Below, piece by piece: positions 24,287-34,653 of a DNA stretch of 49,364 nt. Position 1 is the stretch's first letter. Each line of letters starts with the position of its first letter. The stretch comes from Pelargonium cotyledonis (taxonomy: Eukaryota > Streptophyta > Magnoliopsida > Geraniales > Geraniaceae): NCBI GenBank assembly GCA_036897625.1, contig JAYMTA010000056.1:1-49364 (forward strand), read 5' to 3'. The notes beneath the pieces were generated by a model that worked only from the letters and a program-made list of their open reading frames with translations, did not search any database and had not been told where the DNA came from. The position numbers and the translations under genes are program-made.

Positions 24287-25783
24287 CTAATTATCAGTTA
24301 GAGGGTTAATCACAGCTCCAATGAAGAGGACAACTCTACTAGTCTCCTCCTTCAACACAAACACAAATGGATGATCCGCTATGAATTCTGCACGAGCTGA
24401 ACCAAAGCCTATCCGGGCACGTGTTACAGCTGCGGCTTCAGTTCCTTCCTCGTTAACTTCAATCAAAGAATTGTGCCCAATACTAACCCTAACCGATCCA
24501 TCAAGATCCACCAATTTTGCCATCTCCTCTTCACTCACCATCTTTATAGGTAAGCTCAACCCTAGTTCCTTCTCCATGACTTCCTTAAGATCGAGCTCGT
24601 ACGAGAACTTAAACTTTGGAATCTCTACGACGTTGACTCTCACATCTTTAAGTTCTTGATCGTCGTAAAGTATTTCAGGATTGGAACTCAGGCGTTGGAG
24701 TAGACTAGGCAAGTCGTGTGCCTCGTGTGGGAGGAAGAAATAGATGGAAAACCTCCTGCTGTAAGGATCATACTCAGTCGTATTTATATGGAAGCCTGAG
24801 GACTTGAAAGTCATCGAATGATTTGTATTTACATTGGAGTTTTGTTTTGGTCATGTAGGGTACTTGAACAACTTGTTTGTTGTGGAGGAAGAATGTGCCA
24901 TCTTGGGTCAATCTTGAGTCAAATTGTTTTAGCCAAAGTCCTTTGAAGTAGAGTGCATTGGCTATGAGGAGTTGTTTAGGGTTAAGGCTCCTTTTTGATA
25001 CAATACTGTTGATGTGTCCTCTAGTTGCAGCTTCAGCCCATTTATTTATTTCCTGTACTGCCTCATCTGGCTTCACAAATAGATAAATTACATATAATTA
25101 GAATTGTAAACTAATCAACAAATAGTTCGCTATATGAACGGTAAAATTTTAATAACGGACTAAATACAAAAGGTCAACATTGTTAGTATGATTTATTTAC
25201 TCCTCTCACGTGTATGTATTTCTCTTCCAAGTTGAACGGGCCGCTTTCAGGCCAAGATTTGGATCAAAATCAGTTACGATAGCATGTGAAATTTCAATAA
25301 CAAACTAAATACAGTTTAGACTTTCATTACTAAAAGACAGACAACTTATATAATTTAAACGGATTTAGAGACAAAATCTAGTATTGTATAGTGCAGTACC
25401 TGTCCCTCTAAATCTAGAGTCTTGACAGGAGCATTGTAGACAGTTTTGGCTTTGTGAACAATTGGCTCCAATTGACGATACAAATCAGGCTGCAAAGGAA
25501 GCTTCTTGTCCATCCAAACTCCATTAACAAAAGAGACCACAGGACCTTGATTTCTGCTCCCTTTCGTGGCTCGAATCAGCTTCCGAGACTTGGCATCAAT
25601 CTCAGCTACACTTTTGGCACCCAAGAGGCCAAGCCACTTGCTCAGCTCAGGGTCTTTGGACCCAGAAGCCAACAGGTTCATTGTTGCAGAGATGGACATT
25701 GGTGAGCAAACTATGTTCCTCTTGAGTGCATTGTTGACTTCATTGAGAAGTGCTTGAATGGCTATCTTGACACCCAAAACCAT
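24287..25783 (-). pseudogene. Serpin 3, full length but with one frameshift
   Basis: Plant serpin (protease inhibitor, suicide-substrate type). Exon 1 25400-25783 codes 128 residues from MVLGVKIAIQALLNEV; exon 2 runs 25070 to 24287, starting PDEAVQEINKWAEAATRGHI after a GAAG acceptor. Helix and sheet motifs are present: NALYFKGLW, VQVPYM, RRFSIYFFLP, hinge EEGTEAAAV, FIADHPFVFVLKEETSRVVLFIG, ending INPLTDN. Exon 2 breaks after RLPYKYD because of an extra base at about 24776 (GAC-T-GAGTAT on the minus strand); the related fragment at 21400 reads KYDEYD without it. Without that base the protein would be of normal serpin length (about 390). It may be a real recent break or a sequencing error. 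The loop after the hinge is TRARIGFGSARAE, so P1 is uncertain. Confidence 0.8.
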
Positions 25784-25862
25784 GATTTTCTTTTTTGGGT
25801 ATTCTGTAGAAGCTTTGTGTAATTCTAGGGTTTAACAATCTTGTGTAATTCTAGGGTTTCAA

Positions 25863-25879
25863 GGTTCTTATATAGACAG
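25863..25879 (-). promoter_or_regulatory. TATA box of serpin 3
   Basis: Minus strand CTGTCTATATAAGAACC about 85 bp upstream of the ATG at 25783. Between them GTGTAATTCTAGGGTTT occurs twice, 28 bp apart. Confidence 0.5.
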
Positions 25880-26298
25880 TATGAGTACCAAACCCTAATA
25901 AGAATAGGAAACCTAATAATTGGTGGTGTTAATATGAGGTCAAATCTTGTAGCAGCGTGAGTTGTTAATGCGATATGAAATATTTGATTTTACCGCTTTT
26001 ATTCGAATAATTAATAATTTATCACGTTACAATAATGGGGGGCGCCAGAAAATGCAAAATCCGCCCCCAACCCTTTTCCATTCATCGTGTTACTATCGAA
26101 CTAAATTTGTGTGTAGTTCAAAAAACGTAAACTAAAAATTTATATATGAGTATTTTTATGAGATGGTAAAAAATACTTATAAATTTGTGGGTCAGGAAAG
26201 CATGTCCGAATCCCGTTATTTTCTTTCTTGGTTGAGACAACTTCCACTCGCGCTCGAAATAATTCAAAAGGCGAAGGACCAAAATAAAATGCTCTTCA
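25880..26298. other. Intergenic, serpin 3 promoter and dirigent 3' region
   Basis: No gene recognised. The right edge should hold the 3' UTR of the minus-strand dirigent gene. Confidence 0.45.
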
Positions 26299-26886
26299 TT
26301 ATGCAGCTGGTATGGTTTGGGATCTATTAGGAAATGTGAGGTGAAGCTTAACATGATAAGTTGCAACCATTTGGAGAACATCCGTATCCGGCCGCGCAAA
26401 CACAGCGACCCCGCGAGCAAACGCAAACGAGCCCGTGCCACCCACCACGGTCAGCTCCTCCTCGTCGCCAAAACCTACTCGTTTCGCCTCGACGCTGAGA
26501 CTACCCGAGTACTCCGATGTCTCAAACGTCAAATAAATTACATTAAAAGCCGAGTGAGCAAATTGTTCCATGGGAATTATGAAGCCCTGTGCTCTTCCCA
26601 CTACACGGGATGTGTTCCTCGGCCCCTCGGTGAGGGTGCGGTGGAAGATGAAAGCTCCGGCGTCTGGTGGAGCCACCTGCTGTGCGTTGGAGCTCCCGAC
26701 GCGCGGTTGCTGGATGTACAACGCCAGGGCCAGCCAAGGCTTTTTCGCGTCACCGCCTTTGCTCTTGGACGGGTTTCTATGGGATATGGGCGATAGCACA
26801 GCCAAGAGGACGACCGCCAGTGTAGCTAAGGACACGGCCGTGCAAAATATGATCTTGGGCAACATAATGATATTGTAGACAAACAA
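26299..26886 (-). CDS. Dirigent-like protein
   Basis: Secreted or membrane-anchored member of the dirigent family, proteins that guide stereoselective radical coupling in lignan and lignin-type pathways in the apoplast. Single exon, 195 residues. Residues 9-32 (LPKIIFCTAVSLATLAVVLLAVL) form a hydrophobic signal or anchor segment. Family motifs follow: WLALALYIQQP, LTEGPRNTSRVVGRAQGFIIP, LTFETSEYSGSLSVEAKR, ELTVVGGTGSFAFARG, ATYHVKLHLTFP. The first ATG is at 26886 and a second Met (residue 8, ATG at 26865) could be the true start; both leave the hydrophobic segment whole. GC content is higher than in the surroundings. No intron or disabling change. The substrate cannot be inferred. Confidence 0.85.
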   Translation of the reverse strand: MFVYNIIMLPKIIFCTAVSLATLAVVLLAVLSPISHRNPSKSKGGDAKKPWLALALYIQQPRVGSSNAQQVAPPDAGAFIFHRTLTEGPRNTSRVVGRAQGFIIPMEQFAHSAFNVIYLTFETSEYSGSLSVEAKRVGFGDEEELTVVGGTGSFAFARGVAVFARPDTDVLQMVATYHVKLHLTFPNRSQTIPAA

Positions 26887-27741
26887 TTGGTGGCTCGGTT
26901 TTATGGGTCTAAAGAACAGAAATTAATACTATTACTTGTTTTGAAGTTTAGGCCACCTAAACCACCCTTGCATATCCCAAACCAAAACCTCTGTATATGC
27001 AATATACAAATGGTTGCTTATACACCTAACCCAACCTTGCATCCATACCATTTTTTTTATAATGATATCCTGCATCGGTGTATATATAACTGACAATTTG
27101 AATTCAAATCTGTGAAGCCCAAACCCGACGTTTGTCTTTTGTCTGATCTGAATCCAACCGGGCCAATTATATCTTTGTGAAATTTTAAGTTGGATAAAAA
27201 AAATCCACATGATTCAGCACATTTTGTACCTAAAAACTGAAACTTGATCAACCCCAAAGCACTTTGTGTTGGGTTCGGGTTAGACATCACCAACCCCACC
27301 CCGACCTGAAATACGATTTGCCATCTCAAGATATGTATGATTTATTTTAGATGCAAGAAGCAGGACCTAAATAAACATCTTTGTCAATACTGAGGATAAT
27401 AGTAGGTAACTAACTTTCAGTCAACTATAAATAAAATCAACTAAATTGCCTCAATATCAACATTTCAAATTATATTCAAGTTTCCAAAAACACATCAGAT
27501 CAAACTACAGAACCTAAACAGAAAGAGCAACTTTAGTAGATTCTTAACATGTGAGAATATTTTACAAGCAAAATTTTTCTACCAGGCATGAGAGTCATCA
27601 TAACTGAGGAAGCAACCTTGTAAATACTTAGAATATGACTATGTTGCAACCGATAATAAGTAACACCACAAACTATAGTTGCAGCTAATATGCTTCATCT
27701 TCAACTAACAAAAACCATTAAAGCTAAGGAAACAAGTACAT
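26887..27741. other. Dirigent promoter and 3' region of SPT16 copy 2
   Basis: No gene. It includes a degenerate MITE at about 27085-27330. The right part before 27742 should be SPT16 copy 2 3' UTR (minus strand). Confidence 0.45.
27085..27330. mobile_element. Degenerate MITE related to the AGCTGGCAATT family
   Basis: The left end ACTGACAATTTGAATTC and the right end, reverse-complemented, GAGATGGCAAATCGT are imperfect inverted repeats resembling the ends at 8626-8762. The inner part has GGGTTCGGGTTAG and CCCAAACCCGACG in opposite senses. Old and decayed. Confidence 0.4.
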
Positions 27742-30700
27742 CTACCTCAACTTGGAACGCTTCGAGAAGCTGCTACTTAGAGGTGCTCGACTCTTTCCGG
27801 ACGCCTTCATCTTCCTTCTCTTTCTCTCCTCCTCGCTGTCCGAATCATCCCCCTTTTCCCGGTCAGCGTTACTCGCTTCCCTTTCCAGCTCCTCCCACGT
27901 CTTCCCCTTCTCTTCCTCCGACTCTGCCTCTGTACCATCGTCCTCATCATCCTCGGATTCCACAAGGGACTCACTGTCAGATTCATCGTCTTCTGACTCA
28001 GATTCTGATTGCACATCTGATGGTTCGTAGCCCTGGTCTGACTCCTGTGAATTGTCAGATTCAGAATCACTAGCTTCCAGGTTCAAAAATTCCCAACCGC
28101 CATCATCAATGAAACTCTGGGGATCATCGGTGATTGTCTTTAGTATCTGGCGCCAGTTCAGATTCAACCTGCTTTCGTAATACTTTATGTCTGTTGTGTC
28201 GAGCCATTCCTTGATGCCATCTAGTGCTATGGAAGGGATGGAGTCGATTCTAAGCACATCCCGCTTAAAATCCTTGAACACAATTGTCAGGTCAAAGTTC
28301 TTCTGACCCAGGCCGACTCTCTCTAGATTGACAATCTCGATCTCACTCAAGGTAACCACAAGAAAAGGAGTCTCTACAAGCTCAACCAGACAACTTGAAG
28401 TTGGAACTATAAAAGCCGAAGCCTTGTGAGGTACTCCATGGAATCCTAGCTCTCTCAGAGGCTGATCGAACTCGAGGTCAAGCCCGCTAAATTGCGGCTG
28501 CCCCCAGAGATCGTTTACCCGATTCACATAGCTCTGAAAGTCCATGTTGATTTTATTCTTCCTATCTCTCTCCCGTTGCTCTTCTTCAATCTCATCAGGG
28601 TCATAGGCAGATCTCTTTGAGCCACCACCTAGGGTCTGAACCACATCCATCACCTCAACATAGAATTGGATGTCCTTGGTTTTCTTATTTCCGACCATTA
28701 TGTGGTTGTGGAGGTGGAAATGAAGGAGCGTGATCATCTCTTTCTCTGCTGGCTGGAAAAAAGCATGCTTGATGTTTCCATACATTATATCCACACGCTC
28801 ATCTGGTCTAGAAGTAGAAAAACGGAACCCATTCACATGAGCTTCAAGGGTACCAGGTAACTTCCTTCCTCGGCCGCCAAAAACTGGACGGATCCAGAGG
28901 TCAGTCAACCTTATTGGCTTAAATTTGTTCCCAGCAAGTTGGAGTTTCTCCTGAGTAACCAAGGTTGCCCTCTCAGCTCTCTCAGACTCCCTTGCCGCAA
29001 CCTGCCGCCTGAGTGTCTTAATCAGCTGCACTATCTCACTTATATGTCTAGGATCCTTGGAACGGAACGAAACTTCCTTCAGGTAAATAGACCCTGGGAA
29101 TTTGAGTGAGTTACTTTCATGAGGACTGAAAGGGGTTCCCGGCACATGAAAGATTATACGAATGTAGCATGTTCTATTTGTGTCTTGCTGGCTAGAAACA
29201 GTCCTAATGGTAGCAACATGAAAAGGGACCATACTTCCATAAATAGGCAACAGAACAGCCTCATTCTTTTGGTCAACCTGAATCATCAAATCTCTAGGAG
29301 CCGGAAGATCATTGACATTCTTGTACGCTACAAGATCTGTGGAAGCCTTTGCAGAAGCACGGCCATCTCCAGTGCCATCTCCCCGACCAGCAAGTCGCCG
29401 TGCAGTTTCTTCGTTCTTTTGTCGAGCAAGTTCAGCCTGGTGCAGCCTCCGGAGCTCTTCCTTGGAAACCTCATGATTATCCGACCTGAGAGTTGTCTTA
29501 GAAAAGGCTTCCACACCATTAGCATCAACTTTGGCCTTTGGCTTTTCTTCTTCATCATCCTCGTTGAAAGAATAAGCAACATCCTTCACCGCCTTGGAAC
29601 AAGGATGAGTCGTCACTTCAATCTGACCTTCCAATACGATAACCGTATCTGCAAGCAGCAGAGAGAAGTTCTGAGTCTTTGGGTTATTAGTCTGGCTTTT
29701 CAAATTCTGAAAGCCAAGTGACACATTAAATACCATCCCTGCTTTAACTGTCCTATCATTCTTGGCATTGAGATTCAACCCAGACTCACGAAACTCTAGA
29801 CCAATGCCTGTCCCAGCAGATTTTGTCAAGTTTGCCACTAATTCAGGAGCATCCTTCTCAACCACTGAAACAGCTGCTTGATATGCAGCACTTAACTTGT
29901 TCACAGGCTTCAAAGCATTAATTGCTGCTTCTTGAGCTTTGAGAAGAACCTCATATGCCTTGCTCTGTATAGCATTACCATCAATCAAAAATGTTCGAGC
30001 AACATTAGAGCAATAGCTATTATACCTTGATCCAATTGCGCAAATGATAACACTAGCAGAATCATAGTAGAGTAATTCATCATTGCTTGCAGCACTAGGC
30101 CTAAGATCAAACTGTCCCCCACTCTGAAAAATTGGTGGGTAGCATATATCAACATTCTCTGCCTTCAGCTTCACCTTAGCTTTAGAGGGTTCCAGTATGG
30201 CCTTCTCTGTCTCATCCATCAACAAGGAATGAGTCACTTTCTTTTCCTCGTCAATGACATTCTCAAGCTTTGGAACCACTACATTCTTCATGACATTAGC
30301 AGATAAGTAAGCAGCTCTCTTCACATTCAAGAGCTCCCCCTCATCCTTACAAGCAAAGAGATCACCAAGACCGTTAGTTATATCATAAAGCTGAAAATTT
30401 GCATTTTTTAGTTTCTCAGCCCACGTCTCAAAAAGCTTTCCTTCAGGAGCTTCTCTTGCTATGTATCCGACAACAGGAGTGTCCTCACCATCTCCTTTTG
30501 CCTGAGACTGAATAGCATGAAATATATCATCCATTCTTGCGGTTCCATCATCACTCTTTGCCTTCACATGCATGATGACATCTGCACCCACAGCCTCCTT
30601 TGCGGATTTTATCACAACTTCAAGCAGAGAGGCTTTCTTCTGACTGCACAAAAAATGGATCTCCTTCTTCATGAAAACCATTATTGTCTCTGGGAACTCA

Positions 30701-30942
30701 TAGCCTAGCAACCAGATGTTCAAAGCTGAGGACTTAAGATAACGCAAATCATTTGAAGGTGGAGGAGTTGGTATTGCAAGGGCAAGACAAGAGCCCCACA
30801 TATCAGAACTGTGATCATTCCAATGTGAATATAAAGACTTCAAGCGCTTGCTAAAGTTATCAAGATTGATAGAATATGCATTTCCAGTTCCAGTGGACTT
30901 CACATTTGGAGGTTGAACATTCCCAATCTTTTTGTCGGCCAT
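27742..30942 (-). CDS. SPT16: SPT16, large subunit of the FACT histone chaperone (copy 2)
   Basis: Second complete FACT large subunit, one uninterrupted coding exon of 1066 residues from MADKKIGNVQPPNVKS; the frame stays open 19 codons upstream but those residues (MTIFSDFFLRLVAD...) are leader sequence after a likely AG acceptor near 30985. The same domain order as copy 1: N-lobe and peptidase-like fold (INLDNFSKRLKSLYSHW, KSAGTGIGLEFRESGL), middle domain, Rtt106-like domain (PLRELGFHGVPHKASAF), acidic D/E/S tail, and a short basic end (ASGKSRAPLSSSFSKRSKLR) with no KRP repeat array. This is the usual plant SPT16 form (Arabidopsis is about 1070 residues). Intact. The two copies converge, about 9.5 kb apart. 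Confidence 0.96.
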   Translation of the reverse strand: MADKKIGNVQPPNVKSTGTGNAYSINLDNFSKRLKSLYSHWNDHSSDMWGSCLALAIPTPPPSNDLRYLKSSALNIWLLGYEFPETIMVFMKKEIHFLCSQKKASLLEVVIKSAKEAVGADVIMHVKAKSDDGTARMDDIFHAIQSQAKGDGEDTPVVGYIAREAPEGKLFETWAEKLKNANFQLYDITNGLGDLFACKDEGELLNVKRAAYLSANVMKNVVVPKLENVIDEEKKVTHSLLMDETEKAILEPSKAKVKLKAENVDICYPPIFQSGGQFDLRPSAASNDELLYYDSASVIICAIGSRYNSYCSNVARTFLIDGNAIQSKAYEVLLKAQEAAINALKPVNKLSAAYQAAVSVVEKDAPELVANLTKSAGTGIGLEFRESGLNLNAKNDRTVKAGMVFNVSLGFQNLKSQTNNPKTQNFSLLLADTVIVLEGQIEVTTHPCSKAVKDVAYSFNEDDEEEKPKAKVDANGVEAFSKTTLRSDNHEVSKEELRRLHQAELARQKNEETARRLAGRGDGTGDGRASAKASTDLVAYKNVNDLPAPRDLMIQVDQKNEAVLLPIYGSMVPFHVATIRTVSSQQDTNRTCYIRIIFHVPGTPFSPHESNSLKFPGSIYLKEVSFRSKDPRHISEIVQLIKTLRRQVAARESERAERATLVTQEKLQLAGNKFKPIRLTDLWIRPVFGGRGRKLPGTLEAHVNGFRFSTSRPDERVDIMYGNIKHAFFQPAEKEMITLLHFHLHNHIMVGNKKTKDIQFYVEVMDVVQTLGGGSKRSAYDPDEIEEEQRERDRKNKINMDFQSYVNRVNDLWGQPQFSGLDLEFDQPLRELGFHGVPHKASAFIVPTSSCLVELVETPFLVVTLSEIEIVNLERVGLGQKNFDLTIVFKDFKRDVLRIDSIPSIALDGIKEWLDTTDIKYYESRLNLNWRQILKTITDDPQSFIDDGGWEFLNLEASDSESDNSQESDQGYEPSDVQSESESEDDESDSESLVESEDDEDDGTEAESEEEKGKTWEELEREASNADREKGDDSDSEEERKRRKMKASGKSRAPLSSSFSKRSKLR

Positions 30943-32440
30943 TAAAAAACTTCCAGTGTCTGCAACTAGTCTTAAAAAAAAATCACTAAAAATAGTCAAA
31001 TCAGTAAAATGAAAAGAAAAGAAGTTAATTCTTAGAAATTTCTACTTGTATAACATTAGTTTACAGCACATTTAAAAGTAAATATACAAAAAAGAACATA
31101 AAAATTACATGAAGAAATGAATAGTTCCACATTTAGTCCTATACATTACAAATGTTAAGGATGTCTATAAAGTATAATACAAATCTCTGGCCTAACACAC
31201 AAAGTAACCACAAAATTCAAATAAGATACAATGTTTTAAGTTCAAATCATATGAATAGAATCAGGATTATGAGTTGAGGAGAACAAATAACAGCTATAGA
31301 CTGTAGATACAGAACATCATACCAACAATGTCCATGATTTCAATTTAAGGAAAATTAAGCTCTCAAACAGTCAAGTGTACTATACTTCAAAAAGTTCAGT
31401 AATAGAAGAGGAATCTAAAGTTCTACACATATCCAATATCATAGAACATTGGAACAATATATGGATGGAAACCACAACATTTAGAGATACAACCTCATAA
31501 TGAAAACAAAATTTTCACTCGATTCCAACTTATGTTAATCAGATTGAAATTCACATTACACTATAAGAGCTGAACATACTAGTAAAGACTCCATGCCTAA
31601 AAACAAACCATGAATTGAAATTCATTCGAGATTAATCCTTGACTAATGGTTATGAATCTTATGTTTAATTAAGTTTATAGCTTAAACTGATTATCCAAAC
31701 AGTTCAAAATATTTCATGCAATCATCCCTAAAATAAAAAACTTTAAGTACCCAATTAAAAATCATCAACCAACACAGTAACTAATTAAAGCTCCACAATC
31801 AAAAGAGTAAATACATAACCACTTGCATTACTCACCTTTCACAGCTACGCTTCCACAGAAGCTTCGATGAGTCCCAACTTGAAGCCTCAAATCAGAACCG
31901 ATCTCCCCCTAAAGAGAAGGAAAAACAACGATTATACAACAAATTCATCATGAAAAAACGGTAAATAAAATTAATCATAAAAAATTACAAAATTTTCTAT
32001 TTAGCCCCAAATTGGATTTGTACGAACTTCCCACACCCTTAAACGACCCTATAATCACATAAATTAGGACAGAGAACTCACATTTCTCCCTCCAAGCCAT
32101 GAAGCTTCCGCTAATTCCAGACAATAAATAGTAAATCTGAGGCTTATTTAGGGTTTCGGTTCGAGTTCTGCGGCAAACAGCAGCCCCAAATGAGCAAACC
32201 CTAGGGTTAGGCTTCGAAATTATTGCCAATCAAAACAGCATCGGCAACCAAACCGAAGACAACCAGCTCGGAAACATCAAAAAATTGAAACCGCAGTTGC
32301 AGAAACTGATACAAATTGCAGAAACGGAGAAGAAATCGAAGAAATTGCGAAGAACAGAAGAGGAATTGGAGGAGCGAGCGAGAGGAGAAAGAGAGGGAGC
32401 GAGACACAGAGTAAATTTGATCTCCGAGTCTCTTGAAGGC
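30943..32440 (-). promoter_or_regulatory. 5' leader, leader introns and promoter of SPT16 copy 2
   Basis: The leader seems spliced. Likely pieces are a GC/CT-rich first exon at about 32100-32430 and an exon at about 31850-31910, flanked by a CTTTAG acceptor and a GTGAGT donor (CTGTGAAAG|GTGAGT). A last noncoding piece starts near 30985. Intron-like AT-rich DNA fills about 31000-31840. No other gene is seen here. Confidence 0.5.
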
Positions 32441-32442
32441 TG

Positions 32443-32452
32443 GTTTATATAC
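32443..32452 (-). promoter_or_regulatory. TATA box of SPT16 copy 2
   Basis: Minus strand AGTATATAAACC lies just upstream of a CT-rich leader (CTCGCTCCCTCTCTTTCTCC). Confidence 0.55.
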
Positions 32453-32469
32453 TCTGGGTCACGACGGAA

Positions 32470-34440
32470 TGAGCCATGGAAGTCGATTTAATTTCGAGGA
32501 ATACCACCGAGAATACACTTAAATGACGGAATTGTCCTTGTGATGACTTGGGTATCGTATGCTGAGTTGCTTCTGTTTTACGAAAAAGTCCTAATGTTTG
32601 GCCTAAATATCCTCACTTTTGGTCCTGGGTTTTGGTTATTATGGGGATGGAATAGGGGTATTTATGAAAGTTCAGTAACTTTGCCCGTGGCAGATTGGTA
32701 CAACCTCTGTTTTAAGGGGAACCTTTGATACGACACCGTACAGGTTCCGAAGTGTCTTCTTTTGACCGCCAATACTTTGAAAGCCGTACGATGTCGTTTC
32801 TGATGGGCGGGAACAGAGATTCTATGTTGGTTAGAAATGGCGGGAAGGAAATATTTATCAAATCAGTACAATAATATTAAGGGATTGTTTGGTAAGTGTG
32901 GATACTAAAGTTAGCAATTTGAGTTCCGACTTTCTAGTAGGCGTGTGCGTTGGTCCGAACTCATATCGAATCGAATTTTAAGAAATTTTAAAGCAATATA
33001 ATTGACATTGAACTTTATCGAACACAACAAACATGAATCAAACTAGAATCATATTGATTTGACTTATTGTATGAAATCAATGATGAAAATAATATAAAAA
33101 ATTAGTTCTTAAGCATTGTAATAATTTGAATAATTAATTTTGTGTTTTTGTCAAAAATATCATACCGAACATGTACTTAATGGACCAGCTCATTTCTAAA
33201 TGTGAACACCCAATTCCGAGTCGGGATATTCGGGTTAGAAGTGTCTAAACAAAAATATATTATGCACAGGTCATGCGAGTTAATGGTTTTTTACCAAGTT
33301 ACGAGTTTGTTAGTGTGATATTTGAATTGTATACGTAATTTTAGAGATCATTATTTTTTAAGTTTAACAATTCAAAGCCCGTGTTTCATTTCTCTTGGAC
33401 AAAATCACAAACATGTGTGATAAGCCCACTTATTTTTGATGGGCTTGACCCAAAATAACAACAAACATATGGTTTTTAACACTCATTACCAAATACTACC
33501 TAACAACAATATGTAAGATATCTTATTGGGTGTTTGTTTATCAACCTAGAAGTGATAAAGGTTCTTGAAATTCGTATTTTACTATCATTTATTTTGTTAT
33601 TCACAAAATTTTATGTAATTTAATATAGTTTATGGCGTTTGATCGTAAACTTCTAATGTACACTTTTTTTTTATCACCACAGGTTTCAATTTCATGATAA
33701 ATTTTATATTTCTATCTAATAAACACTTGTTGTCATGTCGACAATTTAGTTTATGAGTATAAACATATCATCCTTAAATGTAGATTTTATTCCAGCAATA
33801 TTTACCATTCTCTTAACTAGCGTGCCATTCTTCTAATAAATAACATCAAATTAGTTTCACTTTATGATCAATAACAAGTCAACGATCTATTATTGTTTAC
33901 TTGACAGTTTATTGTTGTTTCTCACTTATTTTTCATTCTTTTAGTTGTTCGCCATCATTTCAACAATTTCACAAAATTTTGTGATTTGTAATTTTTAATT
34001 GTATACTTATCTAACCCATACAACTCACATACATTTATGCCATGTCATTCATTGATATTGAGTTTAATAATTATTTATTAATCTCAAAAATTCATAAAAT
34101 CCACAAAAGTTAGTGCACAATAAAACTACAAAACCCAATTTTTGATATTATCTTCTGTTTAAAATAAGTGTATCGAACTATTTAAAAACAAATAAGACAT
34201 TAATTTTGACACAGATAAAATAATTAAAAACACTCATATTGAATAAGACATATCTCGATTATTTTGATGTGTATTTAAACTGCCACATTATTTAGTACAC
34301 CAAATTTTGTACAGGGATATTTAGCATTTTTCTTATTAATTTCAGTTTGGTGGTAGATGTAGTGAAGACCCACACCCACCACTGACTCACGCGCGCACGC
34401 CCTCGCACAGGTCGCCCACCAAACCAAACCCATCTTCCTC
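32470..34440. other. Gene-free intergenic stretch
   Basis: About 2 kb of AT-rich DNA between SPT16 copy 2 and ATP-citrate lyase. TAGGCGTGTGCGTTGGTCC near 32938 looks like the end of a plant MITE, but I did not find the partner end. The right edge (34360-34440) turns GC-rich, as for the next promoter. Confidence 0.45.
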
Positions 34441-34479
34441 TCTAATCCATCATCAACCTCTCGCTGCTGCGTAGGTCTG

Positions 34480-34653
34480 TGTTTGGTGAGGCACGCTCTA
34501 TCGTCTCCTCCAAGCTACGCATTTCTCTCAGGTCTGCTACTACCTCAGATCTCTCTCTCTCTCTCTTTGCTTCCTTCTCCTCTGTATATATTCACTTTCA
34601 TTGCTCACTGCTCTGCTCTCGCTCTCTCTGTCTTTCAAGTTCCGAACAACACA
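34480..34653 (+). promoter_or_regulatory. 5' leader of ATP-citrate lyase A
   Basis: CT-rich leader with a (CT)n run at about 34545-34566 and GTATATATTC at 34584-34592, ending CCGAACAACACA before the ATG. The transcription start is unresolved: the TATA-like site may lie inside the transcribed leader. Confidence 0.4.

Larger units (their letters stand above)
21485..25800. repeat. Duplicated block, unit B
   Basis: Second unit: SPT16 3'-UTR piece, serpin pseudogene 2, spacer, serpin 3. It is longer than unit A because it keeps a full serpin 3, while unit A keeps only a fragment, and because serpin 2 has extra sequence around its intron. Confidence 0.65.

Noticed and set aside
26317-26796. 159-codon open frame opposite the dirigent gene
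   Set aside because: Antisense shadow of a GC-rich single-exon gene. The minus strand has clear dirigent motifs.
29119-29721. 200-codon open frame opposite SPT16 copy 2
   Set aside because: Shadow of the SPT16 coding strand; no independent protein-like pattern. Equivalent shadow frames exist opposite copy 1.
32938-33250. MITE starting TAGGCGTGTGCG
   Set aside because: The left end looks like a hAT-type MITE terminus, but no inverted partner could be found within about 500 bp, so no boundaries can be given.
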